Part shown: positions 34,267-43,480 of the stretch, in pieces
Position numbering within the stretch: the stretch's first letter is position 1
How the letters are laid out: each line of letters starts with the position of its first letter
DNA from: an uncultured Mucilaginibacter sp.
Lineage (GTDB): Bacteria; Bacteroidota; Bacteroidia; Sphingobacteriales; Sphingobacteriaceae
Length of the DNA: 43,976 bases
Direction of reading: 5' to 3'
Assembly: GCF_946481715.1 (NCBI RefSeq)
Contig: NZ_CAMLOV010000027.1
Span: 1 to 43,976 of the forward strand
Program-made: the position numbers and the translations under genes
The notes under the pieces: model-generated
The model's database searches: none
The model's input: the letters and a program-made list of their open reading frames with translations, nothing else
Told to the model about the DNA's origin: nothing

Positions 34267-34680
34267 ATGCAACCGGCAGGCTATTCTGGCACGCCAATGG
34301 CGAAGAAACTTGGCATTAAAGCTGGCTTCGAGGTACGGTTGATTAACCAGCCCGCGCATTATTTTGATTTGTTTACTGATATGCCACTTGATATAGTATT
34401 AATTGATGAGGCCGGCACAACGGTGAATTTCGTTCATTTCTTCACAAGGGAATTCGACGAACTGATTGGCCTCCTGCCAACATTAAGGCAGCAAATTACG
34501 CAGGATGGTATCATCTGGGTGTCCTGGCCAAAAAAAGCATCAAAGGTTGTTACAGATGTTACCGAAGATAAAATACGCGACTATGCCCTGCAAACCGGGC
34601 TGGTAGACGTAAAGGTTTGTGCGGTAGATGACGTGTGGTCGGGCTTGAAACTGGTGATACGATTGAAGGACAGGAAATAA
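34267..34680 (+). CDS. DUF3052-like protein
   Basis: 137 residues. It starts AGYSGTPMAKKLGIKAGF, the DUF3052 hallmark, with VHFFTREFDELIGLLPTLRQ and GIIWVSWPKKASK in the middle. The product is a small cytoplasmic protein of unknown function. It starts exactly one base after the DinB stop with no gap, and is followed by about 140 bases with no gene before a convergent gene. Confidence 0.85.
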   Translation: MQPAGYSGTPMAKKLGIKAGFEVRLINQPAHYFDLFTDMPLDIVLIDEAGTTVNFVHFFTREFDELIGLLPTLRQQITQDGIIWVSWPKKASKVVTDVTEDKIRDYALQTGLVDVKVCAVDDVWSGLKLVIRLKDRK

Positions 34681-34821
34681 AAAACGTCATGCTGATTATT
34701 TCAACACCCCATCATACAAGTAGCCACAAAGGTGCCGTATGCATTGCCCGATACATTGCCGATTACTTGCCGCGTGGGACCCCCAAACAAGTTCGGGATG
34801 ACCATTTGGTTGAAATCATTT

Positions 34822-35298
34822 TTAATTATAGGCCGTTATCGCTTTATCCGATACAACCTGTATATCAAAAACACGCCTTAAGGGGTTATACGGGACGGCA
34901 TCATTCACCATAACATAAATACTGCCCAAATCCTTTACGGTATAGGTTTGTACATCGGCAGTGCTACTTACTTTATTTAAATAATCGGCAATGGAGTTAT
35001 AAATGAGGTTGTATTGTTGCAACTCGTTGGTCTCTATTTCTATAAATAAACGCTTGCCATCTATCCGCACATTTATATTGTTATAAGTTCCGCCGGGGAT
35101 GGCCAGGGTATATTTCCGGGTGTTTTTCTTAATATTCTTCTCGGCCAGTGTGTACCCTTTTGAGGTAAAAAAAGTATCCGCCTTGTTGATGTTGTTATGC
35201 AGCAGGTAATTCAGGTCATCATACGATACAAGGTTACTTTGCGCGAAGCAAGCCATGCACGAGCAAAACAAAATGGCGGTTAATACAAACTTTTTCAT
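34822..35298 (-). CDS. Secreted protein of unknown function
   Basis: 158 residues. The signal peptide KKFVLTAILFCSCMACFAQ ends in a plausible cleavage site after AFA-like residues, with Q next as is common in Bacteroidota exports; a CSC stretch is not a clear lipobox. The mature part has charged helices (LLHNNINKADTFFTSKGYTL) and beta-rich segments (YTLAIPGGTYNNINVRIDG) but no motif I know. I chose the ATG at 35298; an in-frame upstream codon at 35316 adds only six residues. It is convergent with the DinB-DUF3052 pair and divergent from osmC-2. Confidence 0.7.
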   Translation of the reverse strand: MKKFVLTAILFCSCMACFAQSNLVSYDDLNYLLHNNINKADTFFTSKGYTLAEKNIKKNTRKYTLAIPGGTYNNINVRIDGKRLFIEIETNELQQYNLIYNSIADYLNKVSSTADVQTYTVKDLGSIYVMVNDAVPYNPLRRVFDIQVVSDKAITAYN

Positions 35299-35508
35299 AA
35301 TAGGCACGACTTTCACTAACAGAACGAATCTCGTTAAATTAAAGTACTTTACTTATTTCCCACAGCAATTTTACGAAGCTTCTGCCAACTAGGCAAGCCC
35401 TGGTTTATGTCATTCACAGTTCAAGTTTTGCGCTATTTGCTAAAATTGGCCTAATTGGTAGTATTAATATTATATCATTATTACCTTAGCAAAATTATTT
35501 TAAATACA

Positions 35509-35937
35509 ATGCCTACTATAAAATTAGCCCGCGTAAGCGGCGAATACGGGTTTGAGGCCCATGACGAATATGGCCACACCGTGCGGATGGACAGCAGCCC
35601 CGAAAGCGGCGGAGAAAACTTTGGCGTACGCCCCATGCAAATGCTTTTGATGGGTTTGGGCGGATGCTCGGCCATTGATGTGATAGCTATCCTGCGCAAG
35701 CAGCGCCAAGACGTTACTGATTACGAAATGGTGATAAGTGGCGAGCGCGAGGCCGGTAAAGAGCCATCACTATGGCAAACCATCAATTTAGAATTTCATT
35801 TATACGGCAATGTTGATGAGGAAAAAGCCAACAAGGCCGTTGAATTATCGTTGAGCAAATACTGTTCGGTTGCAGCGACCCTTTACAAGGCCGAAGCCGA
35901 TATCAAATGGCAGGTAATTATACACCCTGCTAAATAA
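35509..35937 (+). CDS. OsmC family protein (2)
   Basis: 142 residues. It starts KLARVSGEYGFEAHDEYGHT, with the OsmC core RPMQMLLMGLGGCSAIDVIA holding the first cysteine and SKYCSVAATLYKA the second. This is the OsmC subtype with CSAIDV and KYCSV motifs, different from the OsmC at 25190. It probably reduces organic peroxides or binds thiols. It starts 21 bases before metZ on the same strand, so the pair is a likely operon. An upstream in-frame start at 35455 lacks family features. A TACCTTAG element at 35482 is one base from the promoter consensus. Confidence 0.88.
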   Translation: MPTIKLARVSGEYGFEAHDEYGHTVRMDSSPESGGENFGVRPMQMLLMGLGGCSAIDVIAILRKQRQDVTDYEMVISGEREAGKEPSLWQTINLEFHLYGNVDEEKANKAVELSLSKYCSVAATLYKAEADIKWQVIIHPAK

Positions 35938-35958
35938 TACATATACTATACTACTATA

Positions 35959-37140
35959 ATGTCACAAGAATTAGACCCGATAACCAAGGCTATACGCATA
36001 CGCGCACCAAAAACCCTTCAAAACGAGCATTCATCGCCCTTGTATTTAACCAGCAGCTTTACTTTTGACGAGGCCGAAACCATGCGCGCCGCATTTGCTG
36101 ATGAGAATGACGAAAATATTTACAGCCGTTTCAGCAACCCAACTGTTGACGAATTTGTGGCAAAAATGTGCGCTTTAGAAGGCTGCGACGATGGCTTTGC
36201 AACTTCTACTGGCATGAGCGCTATCTTTGCAACCTTTATGGGCTTGCTGCAAAGCGGCGACCATTTGCTGTGCTGCAGTTCGGTTTTTGGGAGTACATTT
36301 ACCATCGTAAATAAATACCTGCCAAGGTATGGCATCACCTGCACGCTTATACCGGCTAATGATAAAAATGCCTGGGAAGCGGCCATACAGCCAAATACCA
36401 AAATGCTTTACCTGGAAACGCCAACCAATCCGCAGTTGGAGGTTATCGACCTGGAATGGGCAGGGCAGTTCACCAAAAAACACAATATCATATTCAACGT
36501 AGATAATTGCTTTGCAACGCCATTGCTGCAACGCCCGGTTGATTTTGGTGCCGATATCATTGTACACTCGGCCACCAAATGGATCGACGGGCAGGGTAGG
36601 GTACTTGGCGGCGTAATTGTTGGCCGTAAGGACCTGATAAAAGAGATTTATATGTTTTGCCGCAACACCGGGCCGGCCATGTCGCCGTTTAACGCCTGGG
36701 TGTTAAGCAAAAGTTTGGAAACGCTGGACGTGCGCATGGAACGCCACTGCGCTAATGCCCTCAAAATTGCCGAAACATTGCAAAACAACCCTAATGTAAG
36801 CTGGGTAAAATACCCTTTTTTAAAAGGGCACCCGCAATACGATATCGCCAAAAAGCAAATGAAAGGCGGCGGCGGCGTTTTATGCTTCGAGATAAAAGGT
36901 GGCGTTGCCGCCGGCCGTAAGTTTTTAGATGCATTGGAACTGCTTTCGGTAACAGCCAATTTAGGCGATAGCCGCAGCATTGCATCGCACCCGGCGAGTA
37001 CAACACACTCTAAATTAACTGATGCAGAGCGCGCATCAGTAGGCATTACGCCAGGGTTGATCCGTATCTCTGCCGGTTTAGAAAAAGCTGAAGACGTAAT
37101 AAATGATATTGTACAAGCTTTGGAAAAAAGCGAGGCTTAA
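35959..37140 (+). CDS. metZ: O-succinylhomoserine sulfhydrylase MetZ-like
   Basis: 393 residues, Cys/Met metabolism PLP-enzyme family. The PLP-binding lysine is K207 in HSATKWIDGQGRVLGG, a form typical of MetZ. YSRFSNPTVDEFV near residue 54, ETPTNPQLEVIDL near residue 155 and SHPASTTHSKLTDAER at the end complete the signature. It makes homocysteine from O-succinyl- or O-acetylhomoserine and sulfide, feeding methionine synthesis. Choice of acyl donor cannot be settled from sequence. It is flanked by osmC-2 (21 bases before) and a thiol-dependent-like protein (8 bases after), one likely transcript. Confidence 0.9.
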   Translation: MSQELDPITKAIRIRAPKTLQNEHSSPLYLTSSFTFDEAETMRAAFADENDENIYSRFSNPTVDEFVAKMCALEGCDDGFATSTGMSAIFATFMGLLQSGDHLLCCSSVFGSTFTIVNKYLPRYGITCTLIPANDKNAWEAAIQPNTKMLYLETPTNPQLEVIDLEWAGQFTKKHNIIFNVDNCFATPLLQRPVDFGADIIVHSATKWIDGQGRVLGGVIVGRKDLIKEIYMFCRNTGPAMSPFNAWVLSKSLETLDVRMERHCANALKIAETLQNNPNVSWVKYPFLKGHPQYDIAKKQMKGGGGVLCFEIKGGVAAGRKFLDALELLSVTANLGDSRSIASHPASTTHSKLTDAERASVGITPGLIRISAGLEKAEDVINDIVQALEKSEA

Positions 37141-37148
37141 ATACTACC

Positions 37149-37988
37149 ATGGAGCGAGTAATTCCCGTACAAACCCTGCACCTCATCCCGGTACTGGATA
37201 AGCTTCTGGTAGAATTACTCGCCTCCTTAACTCCCGAAGAGTGGCACATGCCCACAGTTGCCAAATTATGGGATGTAAAAGATGTTGCCGCCCACCTGCT
37301 GGATGTAAGCGTGCGTAGTATTGCCTCTCTCCACCACTATCAAAACAACGAAGCACCGCCGCAGATCAACAGCTACCAGGACCTTGTAGTTTATTTAAAC
37401 GAGCTGAATGCCGTTTGGATAAAGGCGATGAAGCGCGTAAGCCCGCAACTGCTAACGCAGCAGATGGAAAGCGCCTTTAAGCAGCACTTCGAATACCTGC
37501 AATCGTTGAATCCCTGGGCACCGTCTATGTATTCTGTTGCATGGGCCGGGGAGGATACCTCGCTTAATTGGTTCCATATTGCCCGCGAGTACACCGAAAA
37601 ATGGCACCATCAGCAACAGATCCGCGATGCGGTTGGCAAGCCTGGGTTAATGAACAAAGAACTTTTCTTCCCGCTGATAGATACCTTTATGTACGCTTTG
37701 CCGCATACCTACCACAATACGCAGGCAGAAGAGGGCACTGTTATAAAATTTACGGTTAGCACCGATGCCGGAGGGGACTGGTTTTTAAAACGGGCCGCCG
37801 GTAAATGGGAATTATTGAAGGAGCTGTCTCCTGAACAAATTGACGCCTCTGTCATTATTTCTCCTGATACTGCCTGGAAGCTTTTTACCAAAGCAATTTC
37901 GCCTGAAAAAGCAATGGCTGTATCCACAATGCAAGGCAACAACGCCCTCGCCATGCCCATGTTTAGCATGATATCAGTAATGGCTTAA
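37149..37988 (+). CDS. MDMPI/DinB-fold protein with SCP2-like C-terminus
   Basis: 279 residues. The N-terminal part (LWDVKDVAAHLLDVSVRSI, then WFHIAREYTEKWHHQQQIRD) matches the maleylpyruvate isomerase N-terminal domain, a DinB-type fold with metal-binding histidines. The C-terminal part (TVSTDAGGDWFLKRAAGKWE) is SCP2-like, seen in the mycothiol-dependent members. Bacteroidota lack mycothiol, so any thiol partner here would be another, perhaps bacillithiol. It follows metZ by 8 bases and is probably co-transcribed with it. The actual reaction is unknown. Confidence 0.8.
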   Translation: MERVIPVQTLHLIPVLDKLLVELLASLTPEEWHMPTVAKLWDVKDVAAHLLDVSVRSIASLHHYQNNEAPPQINSYQDLVVYLNELNAVWIKAMKRVSPQLLTQQMESAFKQHFEYLQSLNPWAPSMYSVAWAGEDTSLNWFHIAREYTEKWHHQQQIRDAVGKPGLMNKELFFPLIDTFMYALPHTYHNTQAEEGTVIKFTVSTDAGGDWFLKRAAGKWELLKELSPEQIDASVIISPDTAWKLFTKAISPEKAMAVSTMQGNNALAMPMFSMISVMA

Positions 37989-38297
37989 TGCTGTCGTCAT
38001 ATCCGAAAGGTATATGTCCACAAGTAACGATTATTTATAATTTTCGTAAATAAACGTATAGTATTAGGTGCAAAATTTAAAACCAGGCAACAACCTATGT
38101 TAATAGCGAAATTTTGCCCACCGCCCGCCATTTGGTTTTGCAAACGGATTGATAGATAGTTCCTTATTTTTTAATTTCATCTGATTTTCATGTTCAAACA
38201 CCCATCCTCACTCGCGTTCTTGCCTTTGGCATCGTTGTTGCCTGTGGGGGAGTAAGCCTGTTGTATATTATAACGGGCGATACCAAAATCATACAAC
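37989..38297. other. 309-base intergenic region before ompA
   Basis: No promoter of full consensus is visible; TGCCTTTG near 38221-38228 is one base off the -7 element. A 68-codon frame from a TTG at 38150 runs to 38356 into ompA and contains a 20-residue hydrophobic stretch (VLAFGIVVACGGVSLLYIIT); a short ATG frame at 38190 ends after 21 codons. Neither is strong enough to call. A long leader fits an abundant outer-membrane protein. Confidence 0.3.
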
Positions 38298-39662
38298 ATG
38301 AAAACAAATTTAAAAAAAGCAACATTGCTGTTAACCGGCCTAATGGTTGGCGGTAAATTGTTTGCCCAATCCCCCGACTCACTCTCTACAAAAGATTACG
38401 TACAACCATTTTCAGGCGGCGGCGCATTCCGCACCTGGTCTATAGGTATTCACGGCGGCGTATTAACGCCATACACCATTTTCGGTACAAACGGCAAACA
38501 GGATTTTACAACCCCGCAAGCGGAACTTGGGTATGGTGGTTACATCAAAAAACAAATATTACCTTCATTTGGCTTGCAAGCGGATTTCCTGGCAGGTAAG
38601 GTAAAGGGTAAAGATGCCCAACCCGGCTCGGCATATAACAGCTTCCAAACAAAAGTGCAATGGTCGGCTGCATTAAGTGGTAACCTTACTTTAGCCAACA
38701 TAAACTGGCGCCATCAAAAAGGCGCAATACAGCCTTATGTTACCTTTGGTGGTGGTTTAATTAATTATAAACCGGTATTAACAACCGTGGCGGGCGTATC
38801 TCAAAACTTTAAAGATAATGACGAAAGTATCCGCGAATTCTTTATCCCGATAGGTGCAGGTTTAAAATTCAACCTGGGCCGTGGTGTAAATTTGGATATG
38901 GGTTACCAGGTTAACTTTGTTGCTTCCGACAACTTCGATGGCTACAACTTTGGCAATGGCAGCGATAAGTTTTCTTACGGCCATATTGGTTTAGAGTTTG
39001 CTTTAGGCAAAAGCTCGAAACCACAATTAGCTACCCACAACCCGGTAAACAGCATGCGTACCGAGTACCTGTGGCAGGATCAGCAAAACAAAGCTGCTTT
39101 GCAGGCACAAATAGATGCTGAGAAAGCCGCCAACGCAAAATTGCGCTCTGATTTGGACGCAACAAACGCTAACCTTGCAAAATTTACGGTTGACAGCGAT
39201 GGCGACGGTGTTCCTGATTTCTACGATAAATGCCCAAGCACACCTGCCGGTCAAAAAGTAGATGGTTCAGGTTGTCCGTTAGCTAAAGCAGAAGTTAAGG
39301 TTTACGTTACCGAAGAAGACAAGCGTGTGGTGAAAGACGCTATAAACAACCTGGAATTTGATTTGGGTAAAGCAACTATTCGCCCTAAATCGTTCCCGAG
39401 CTTAGATAGGGTTGCTCAGTTGTTAACTGATAAGAATTTTAGTTTAAAATTAGCCGGCCATACAGATAATACAGGTTCGGATGCCTTAAACTTAAGGTTA
39501 TCAAAAGACCGCGCAGAATTAATCAAAGCATATTTGGTAAGCAAAGGTGCTAATGCATCGCGCATAGAAGCTACAGGTTACGGCGAAAGCCAGCCAATAG
39601 CAACCAATGCAACCGCAGCAGGCCGCCAGGCTAACCGCAGGGTTGAGTTTACTTTATACTAA
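38298..39662 (+). CDS. OmpA-family outer-membrane protein
   Basis: 454 residues. A signal peptide (TNLKKATLLLTGLMVGGKLFAQ, region 2-22) leads into an N-terminal beta-barrel-like domain of about 230 residues. A thrombospondin-type-3 calcium-binding segment follows (DSDGDGVPDFYDKCPSTPAG). The C-terminal OmpA/MotB peptidoglycan-binding domain has NLEFDLGKATIRPKS and LAGHTDNTGSDALNLRLSKD, then RAELIKAYL, and ends near NRRVEFTLY. It probably ties the outer membrane to peptidoglycan and is likely abundant. A short coiled coil (NKAALQAQIDAEKAANAKLR) precedes the calcium segment. Start: ATG, no better candidate. Confidence 0.94.
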   Translation: MKTNLKKATLLLTGLMVGGKLFAQSPDSLSTKDYVQPFSGGGAFRTWSIGIHGGVLTPYTIFGTNGKQDFTTPQAELGYGGYIKKQILPSFGLQADFLAGKVKGKDAQPGSAYNSFQTKVQWSAALSGNLTLANINWRHQKGAIQPYVTFGGGLINYKPVLTTVAGVSQNFKDNDESIREFFIPIGAGLKFNLGRGVNLDMGYQVNFVASDNFDGYNFGNGSDKFSYGHIGLEFALGKSSKPQLATHNPVNSMRTEYLWQDQQNKAALQAQIDAEKAANAKLRSDLDATNANLAKFTVDSDGDGVPDFYDKCPSTPAGQKVDGSGCPLAKAEVKVYVTEEDKRVVKDAINNLEFDLGKATIRPKSFPSLDRVAQLLTDKNFSLKLAGHTDNTGSDALNLRLSKDRAELIKAYLVSKGANASRIEATGYGESQPIATNATAAGRQANRRVEFTLY

Positions 39663-39711
39663 GAACAAGATGCACGATACTAAGACGTAAGTTTCAATAT
39701 AGCGTGTAATA

Positions 39712-39743
39712 AAACAGCCCCGGACATTCGTTCGGGGCTGTTT
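39712..39743 (+). terminator. Terminator after ompA
   Basis: Perfect 11-base stem AAACAGCCCCG / CGGGGCTGTTT with a 10-base loop, 49 bases after the stop. The A-run on the left and T-run on the right are short but present on both strands, so it may also serve the convergent gene. Confidence 0.8.
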
Positions 39744-39798
39744 CGCTATAGTGGTTTTTTCTTGCCTCTTAATTCTAATAGTATTGTTTCTTCCGCAG

Positions 39799-40182
39799 CT
39801 ATCCTTCCGAAAAGAAATCAACTAAACTGCCAAAATAGGCTTCGTTCCAACCTTCGGCGATATCGTTATAGTCGCCGTCGGGGATATTGGTGTGTTTTAG
39901 TTCTACCGAAGTGCCGTGCTTATCGGGGTGTAGTTTTATGGTGACGATGGATTCTTCGGGTTGCCCATCGAAATACCATTGCTGTACTATCTTTTTGTTC
40001 TCTTCAAACTCGATGTTCTTGCCCACAATGCTACCTTCCCACATAGAGAATTCGGAACCGGCGATAGTGGACATTTCGGCTTCCTCGCCCGTCCACAGCT
40101 GTATGGTAATGGCGTTGGTAAGCGCCATGTACAATTCCTCGGGCGTAGCGGGTACGATGTAATATTTTTTAAGGTCTTTCAC
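39799..40182 (-). CDS. AHSA1/SRPBCC-family protein
   Basis: 127 residues. It starts with a GTG and a KKYYIVPATPEELYMALTNA segment, then IQLWTGEEAEMSTIAGSEFS, MWEGSIVGKNIEF and IVQQWYFDGQPEESIVTIKL, and ends GWNEAYFGSLVDFF. This is the Aha1 C-terminal-like SRPBCC (START-like) fold, a hydrophobic-ligand-binding domain, widespread and of varied or unknown function. GTG is taken because no ATG lies near the conserved start. It is convergent with ompA; downstream of osmC-type genes it has no obvious partner. Confidence 0.85.
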   Translation of the reverse strand: MKDLKKYYIVPATPEELYMALTNAITIQLWTGEEAEMSTIAGSEFSMWEGSIVGKNIEFEENKKIVQQWYFDGQPEESIVTIKLHPDKHGTSVELKHTNIPDGDYNDIAEGWNEAYFGSLVDFFSEG

Positions 40183-40237
40183 AGGCGCAAGTTAGGAAGA
40201 AATGTCTGAATCAGTATTTAAAAAACAACAGCCACCG

Positions 40238-40329
40238 CGTCCTTGAGGTACGAAGCAATCTTTAAACTATGCGCGACCACTTTGCATGCGGCTTGTCCTG
40301 TGCAGAGATTGCTTCGTTCCTCGTAATGA
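40238..40329. repeat. REP-like palindromic element, copy 3 (left arm damaged)
   Basis: The right arm AGATTGCTTCGTTCCTCGTA (40306 onward) matches the intact copy with one change. The left arm is shortened and changed: CGTCCTTGAGGTACGAAGCA. It lies between two minus-strand genes, next to the acetate transporter stop. Confidence 0.75.
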
Positions 40330-40364
40330 ATTGATTTAGAATTGATTGCGAAAATCCCTGATTG

Positions 40365-40958
40365 CTATTTACTTTCCACAGGGCCAATCGGCATTACTAC
40401 TCTGCCGTAAACTTCATTCATCACCCCGGCAATACCCGTATAAATAGCCGATAATCCGCAAATGATGCCTTCGTACCCCGCCAGTGTAGTGATGCTTTTA
40501 TTACCCGTAGCATCGCCAATAGCTAACAGGGCAAACAATACCGTTAACGATGCGAATACAAACTGCAATGCACGGTTTGACTTTAAGGTGCCAAAGAACA
40601 GGCAAAAGGTAAAGAAGCCCCAGATGCTGAGGTAGGCTACCATAGCGCCTTCGGTTGGTTTGGTGCCCCAGCCCAGTTTTGGCATCACTATTAAACCTAC
40701 TAATGAAAGCCAGAAGAAACCGTAGGAGGTGAACGCGGTTAGGCCGAACGTGTTATTCTTTTTGGCCTCTATTACACCGGCTATTACTTGTGCCAATCCG
40801 CCGTAAAAAATGCCCATGCCTAATATCATGGTGTTTAGCTCGTAAAAGCCGGCGTTATGGACGTTCAGTAAAACGGTGGTCATACCAAAGGCACAAAGGC
40901 CAAGTGGTGCTGGGTTGGCAATGCCATCCTTCACAACAACAGGAGTGGTGGGGATCAT
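40365..40958 (-). CDS. Acetate/succinate transporter, GPR1/FUN34/YaaH family
   Basis: 197 residues with six predicted transmembrane helices. The family motif [18 protein letters not shown] (NPAPLGL) is near the N-terminus, followed by [18 protein letters not shown] and [11 protein letters not shown]. SatP-type proteins take up acetate and succinate. A TTG-N20-TAGATTGC promoter lies just upstream. It is divergent from gpmA. Substrate specificity is from family knowledge only. Confidence 0.9.
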   Translation of the reverse strand: MIPTTPVVVKDGIANPAPLGLCAFGMTTVLLNVHNAGFYELNTMILGMGIFYGGLAQVIAGVIEAKKNNTFGLTAFTSYGFFWLSLVGLIVMPKLGWGTKPTEGAMVAYLSIWGFFTFCLFFGTLKSNRALQFVFASLTVLFALLAIGDATGNKSITTLAGYEGIICGLSAIYTGIAGVMNEVYGRVVMPIGPVESK

Positions 40959-40989
40959 ATTAATTAAGGTTTTAATTTGGTTTGTGCAT

Positions 40990-41020
40990 GCAATCTAATT
41001 TAATTACCGTTAATTAACAA
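40990..41020 (-). promoter_or_regulatory. Candidate promoter of the acetate transporter
   Basis: On the minus strand TTG (41018-41020), 20 bases, then TAGATTGC (40990-40997). Two bases differ from TAnnTTTG but the spacing fits. Confidence 0.4.
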
Positions 41021-41064
41021 TTAAATTTAAACTGAATTGCCGGGTCGGCGTTAATACCTCATAT

Positions 41065-41754
41065 ATGCAGAAACTCGTTTTGATTCGCCATGGCGAAAGC
41101 GTTTGGAACCTGGAGAACCGTTTTACCGGCTGGACGGATGTCGACCTATCCGCCGCAGGGCTGGAACAAGCCAAAAGGGCGGGCCAACTGCTGGCCAAAC
41201 ACGGTTATACCTTTGATGTTGGCTTTACCTCGGTGCTTAAACGATCTATAAAAACGATGCATTTTGTGCTGGAGGAGTTAGGCCATTTGTGGATACCGGT
41301 ACATAAGTCATGGCGGTTGAACGAGCGTTTTTACGGCGCATTGCAGGGTTTGAACAAGGAAGAAACCATTGCTAAATACGGCGAAGAGCAGGTACACAAG
41401 TGGCGGCGCGACCCCAAAGAACACCCGCCTGCAATAACCGAACAGGACGAGCGCTTCCCTGGCCATTACCTGCGCTATAACGATCTGACTTACCGCGAAC
41501 TACCCCTTACAGAGAACCTGAGCGAGACAATGACCCGCGCTTTACCCTTTTGGCACGAATCCATTGTGCCAGCCATACGCGATGGTAAAAAAGTGATCAT
41601 CTGTGCGCATGGTAACAGTTTGCGGGCGCTTATCCAATACATAGATAACCTGAGCGATGAAGACGTGGCTAAATTGGATATCCCCACCGCCACGCCATGG
41701 GTTTACGAATTAGACGACCGTTTGAACCAAATACGCCATTATTATTTAGAGTAG
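41065..41754 (+). CDS. gpmA: 2,3-bisphosphoglycerate-dependent phosphoglycerate mutase
   Basis: 229 residues. The phosphohistidine motif is [20 protein letters not shown] (H9 accepts phosphate), followed by [20 protein letters not shown] and by [12 protein letters not shown], which holds the second active-site histidine. This is the dPGM of glycolysis and gluconeogenesis, interconverting 3- and 2-phosphoglycerate. Length and insertion pattern match GpmA, not the short broad-specificity phosphatases. It is divergent from the acetate transporter, and both act in central carbon flow. Confidence 0.95.
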   Translation: MQKLVLIRHGESVWNLENRFTGWTDVDLSAAGLEQAKRAGQLLAKHGYTFDVGFTSVLKRSIKTMHFVLEELGHLWIPVHKSWRLNERFYGALQGLNKEETIAKYGEEQVHKWRRDPKEHPPAITEQDERFPGHYLRYNDLTYRELPLTENLSETMTRALPFWHESIVPAIRDGKKVIICAHGNSLRALIQYIDNLSDEDVAKLDIPTATPWVYELDDRLNQIRHYYLE

Positions 41755-41863
41755 GCGTGGCGAAACATTTGAAATGAAAATTTACAAGGCACCGGTTGTA
41801 GCTTTTTAAATTCATAAGTTTAAATCTATATCTTTATTCGACTTTGATTTATAATTAAATTTA

Positions 41864-43429
41864 ATGACAAATAATTTATTTCCGGGAAATTATCAGATGT
41901 ATTTGCAGGGCGGTGGCGAAATGGGCGAGCTAACGCGCCTGCACGACTGGGAGTCCACCCCGTTGGGCAGCCCGGATAAGTGGTCGCAGAGTTTATTAAC
42001 TACCGTTAGTATTATCCTCAAATCGCGATTCCCGATGTTTTTATGGTGGGGCCCCGGGTTGATACAATTTTATAACGATGCCTATCGCCCAAGCCTGGGT
42101 GCTACCGGCAAGCACCCCAAAGCATTAGGGCAAAGAGGCGATAAATGCTGGCCGGAGATATGGCCGATAATAAAGCCCTTGATAGACCAGGTAATGGAAG
42201 GTGGGGAGGCTACCTGGAGCGAGGACCAACTGATACCTATTTATCGTAACAACCGTGTAGAAGATGTGTATTGGACATTTGGCTACAGCCCTGTGATAGA
42301 TGAAAGCGGCAAACCCGGCGGCGTACTGGTTATATGTAACGAAACTACCGATAAAGTTAAAACCCATAACGATATTATTGAAGCCAAAAAGGAGCTGGAA
42401 TTTGCCGTAGAGGCCGGCGAACTGGCCACCTGGGATTTAAACCCTGCCACCAAAAAATTTGTTGGGAACCAGCGGTTAAAAGGCTGGTTTGGCATACCGG
42501 CAAAACACGAGATTGAGTTGCAGCGCGCTATAAGTGTTATAGCTGAGGAGGACCGGGAAAAAGTATTGGCTGCCATTGACCGCGCGTTGCAAAAAGGGTC
42601 GGACGGGAATTATAATGTTGAGTACACCATTATAAGCCCCGAAAACGGTTACCGGCGCGTGGTAAAAGCAATTGGCAAAGCAGTTTTTGATGCTGAAGGC
42701 AAGGCCACCCGCTTAAGCGGCACCCTACAGGATATTACCGAAGAATATAATATACAGGTACGCAAGGATGAGTTTATTAGCGTAGCCAGCCACGAACTGA
42801 AAACCCCCATCACTTCGCTGAATGCCTCGATGCAGATATTGCAAAAGCTCATCAAAACGGAAAGCGTAAGCGATAAGATAAAGCTGTTTGTAGGCAAGGC
42901 CGGCAATAATTTAAATAAGCTGATACACCTTTTAGATGACCTACTGAACGTAACCAAATTACAGCAGGGGCAGCTGGCACTAAACAAAACCCGGTTTAAC
43001 CTGGGCGAACTGATAAAGGATAGCTGCGAACAGTTAAGCCAGGACGATACCTACCGGATAAATATTGATGGCGCCGAAGATGTAATGGTGTACGCAGACT
43101 ACCGGCGGGTTGACCAAGTACTGGTAAATCTGGTGAACAATGCCATTAAATATTCGCCGCAATCAAAAGAGATAGATATTACTTACAAGCGCGAAAATGG
43201 CAAGGCAATAGTTTATGTGCAGGATTACGGGATAGGCATCAATCCAGAAAAACTGCCCCATCTGTTCGATAGGTATTACCGGGTAGACGGGCTTGGGCAC
43301 CAATTTTCGGGGCTTGGGCTTGGGCTTTACATCAGTTCGGAGATCATCAAACGGCACGATGGCGAGATCAGCGTTGAAAGCGAGCGGGGTAGCGGCAGCA
43401 CCTTCTCATTCACATTACCGCTGGATTAA
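41864..43429 (+). CDS. Soluble PAS-domain sensor histidine kinase
   Basis: 521 residues with no transmembrane segment. An N-terminal PAS-like domain (DWESTPLGSPDKWSQSL and FPMFLWWGPGLIQFYNDAYR) is followed by a second PAS (LEFAVEAGELATWDLNPATK, then LSGTLQDITEEYN). HisKA has the phosphorylated H310 in SHELKTPITSLN. The ATPase domain has the N box VNLVNNAIKYS, G1 VQDYGIGI, F box LFDRYYR and G2 SGLGLGLYIS. It probably senses a cytoplasmic signal or redox/light-type cue through PAS and phosphorylates a response regulator; none is encoded nearby, so its partner is elsewhere. Cofactor and signal are unknown. Confidence 0.94.
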   Translation: MTNNLFPGNYQMYLQGGGEMGELTRLHDWESTPLGSPDKWSQSLLTTVSIILKSRFPMFLWWGPGLIQFYNDAYRPSLGATGKHPKALGQRGDKCWPEIWPIIKPLIDQVMEGGEATWSEDQLIPIYRNNRVEDVYWTFGYSPVIDESGKPGGVLVICNETTDKVKTHNDIIEAKKELEFAVEAGELATWDLNPATKKFVGNQRLKGWFGIPAKHEIELQRAISVIAEEDREKVLAAIDRALQKGSDGNYNVEYTIISPENGYRRVVKAIGKAVFDAEGKATRLSGTLQDITEEYNIQVRKDEFISVASHELKTPITSLNASMQILQKLIKTESVSDKIKLFVGKAGNNLNKLIHLLDDLLNVTKLQQGQLALNKTRFNLGELIKDSCEQLSQDDTYRINIDGAEDVMVYADYRRVDQVLVNLVNNAIKYSPQSKEIDITYKRENGKAIVYVQDYGIGINPEKLPHLFDRYYRVDGLGHQFSGLGLGLYISSEIIKRHDGEISVESERGSGSTFSFTLPLD

Positions 43430-43480
43430 TTTCTTAAATTCCAAACAAACCGCCGCTTAGCTTATTTATACAGCTACAGC

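Noticed and set aside
36175..36567. Antisense frame inside metZ
   Set aside because: Inside a strongly supported enzyme gene with all its catalytic motifs.
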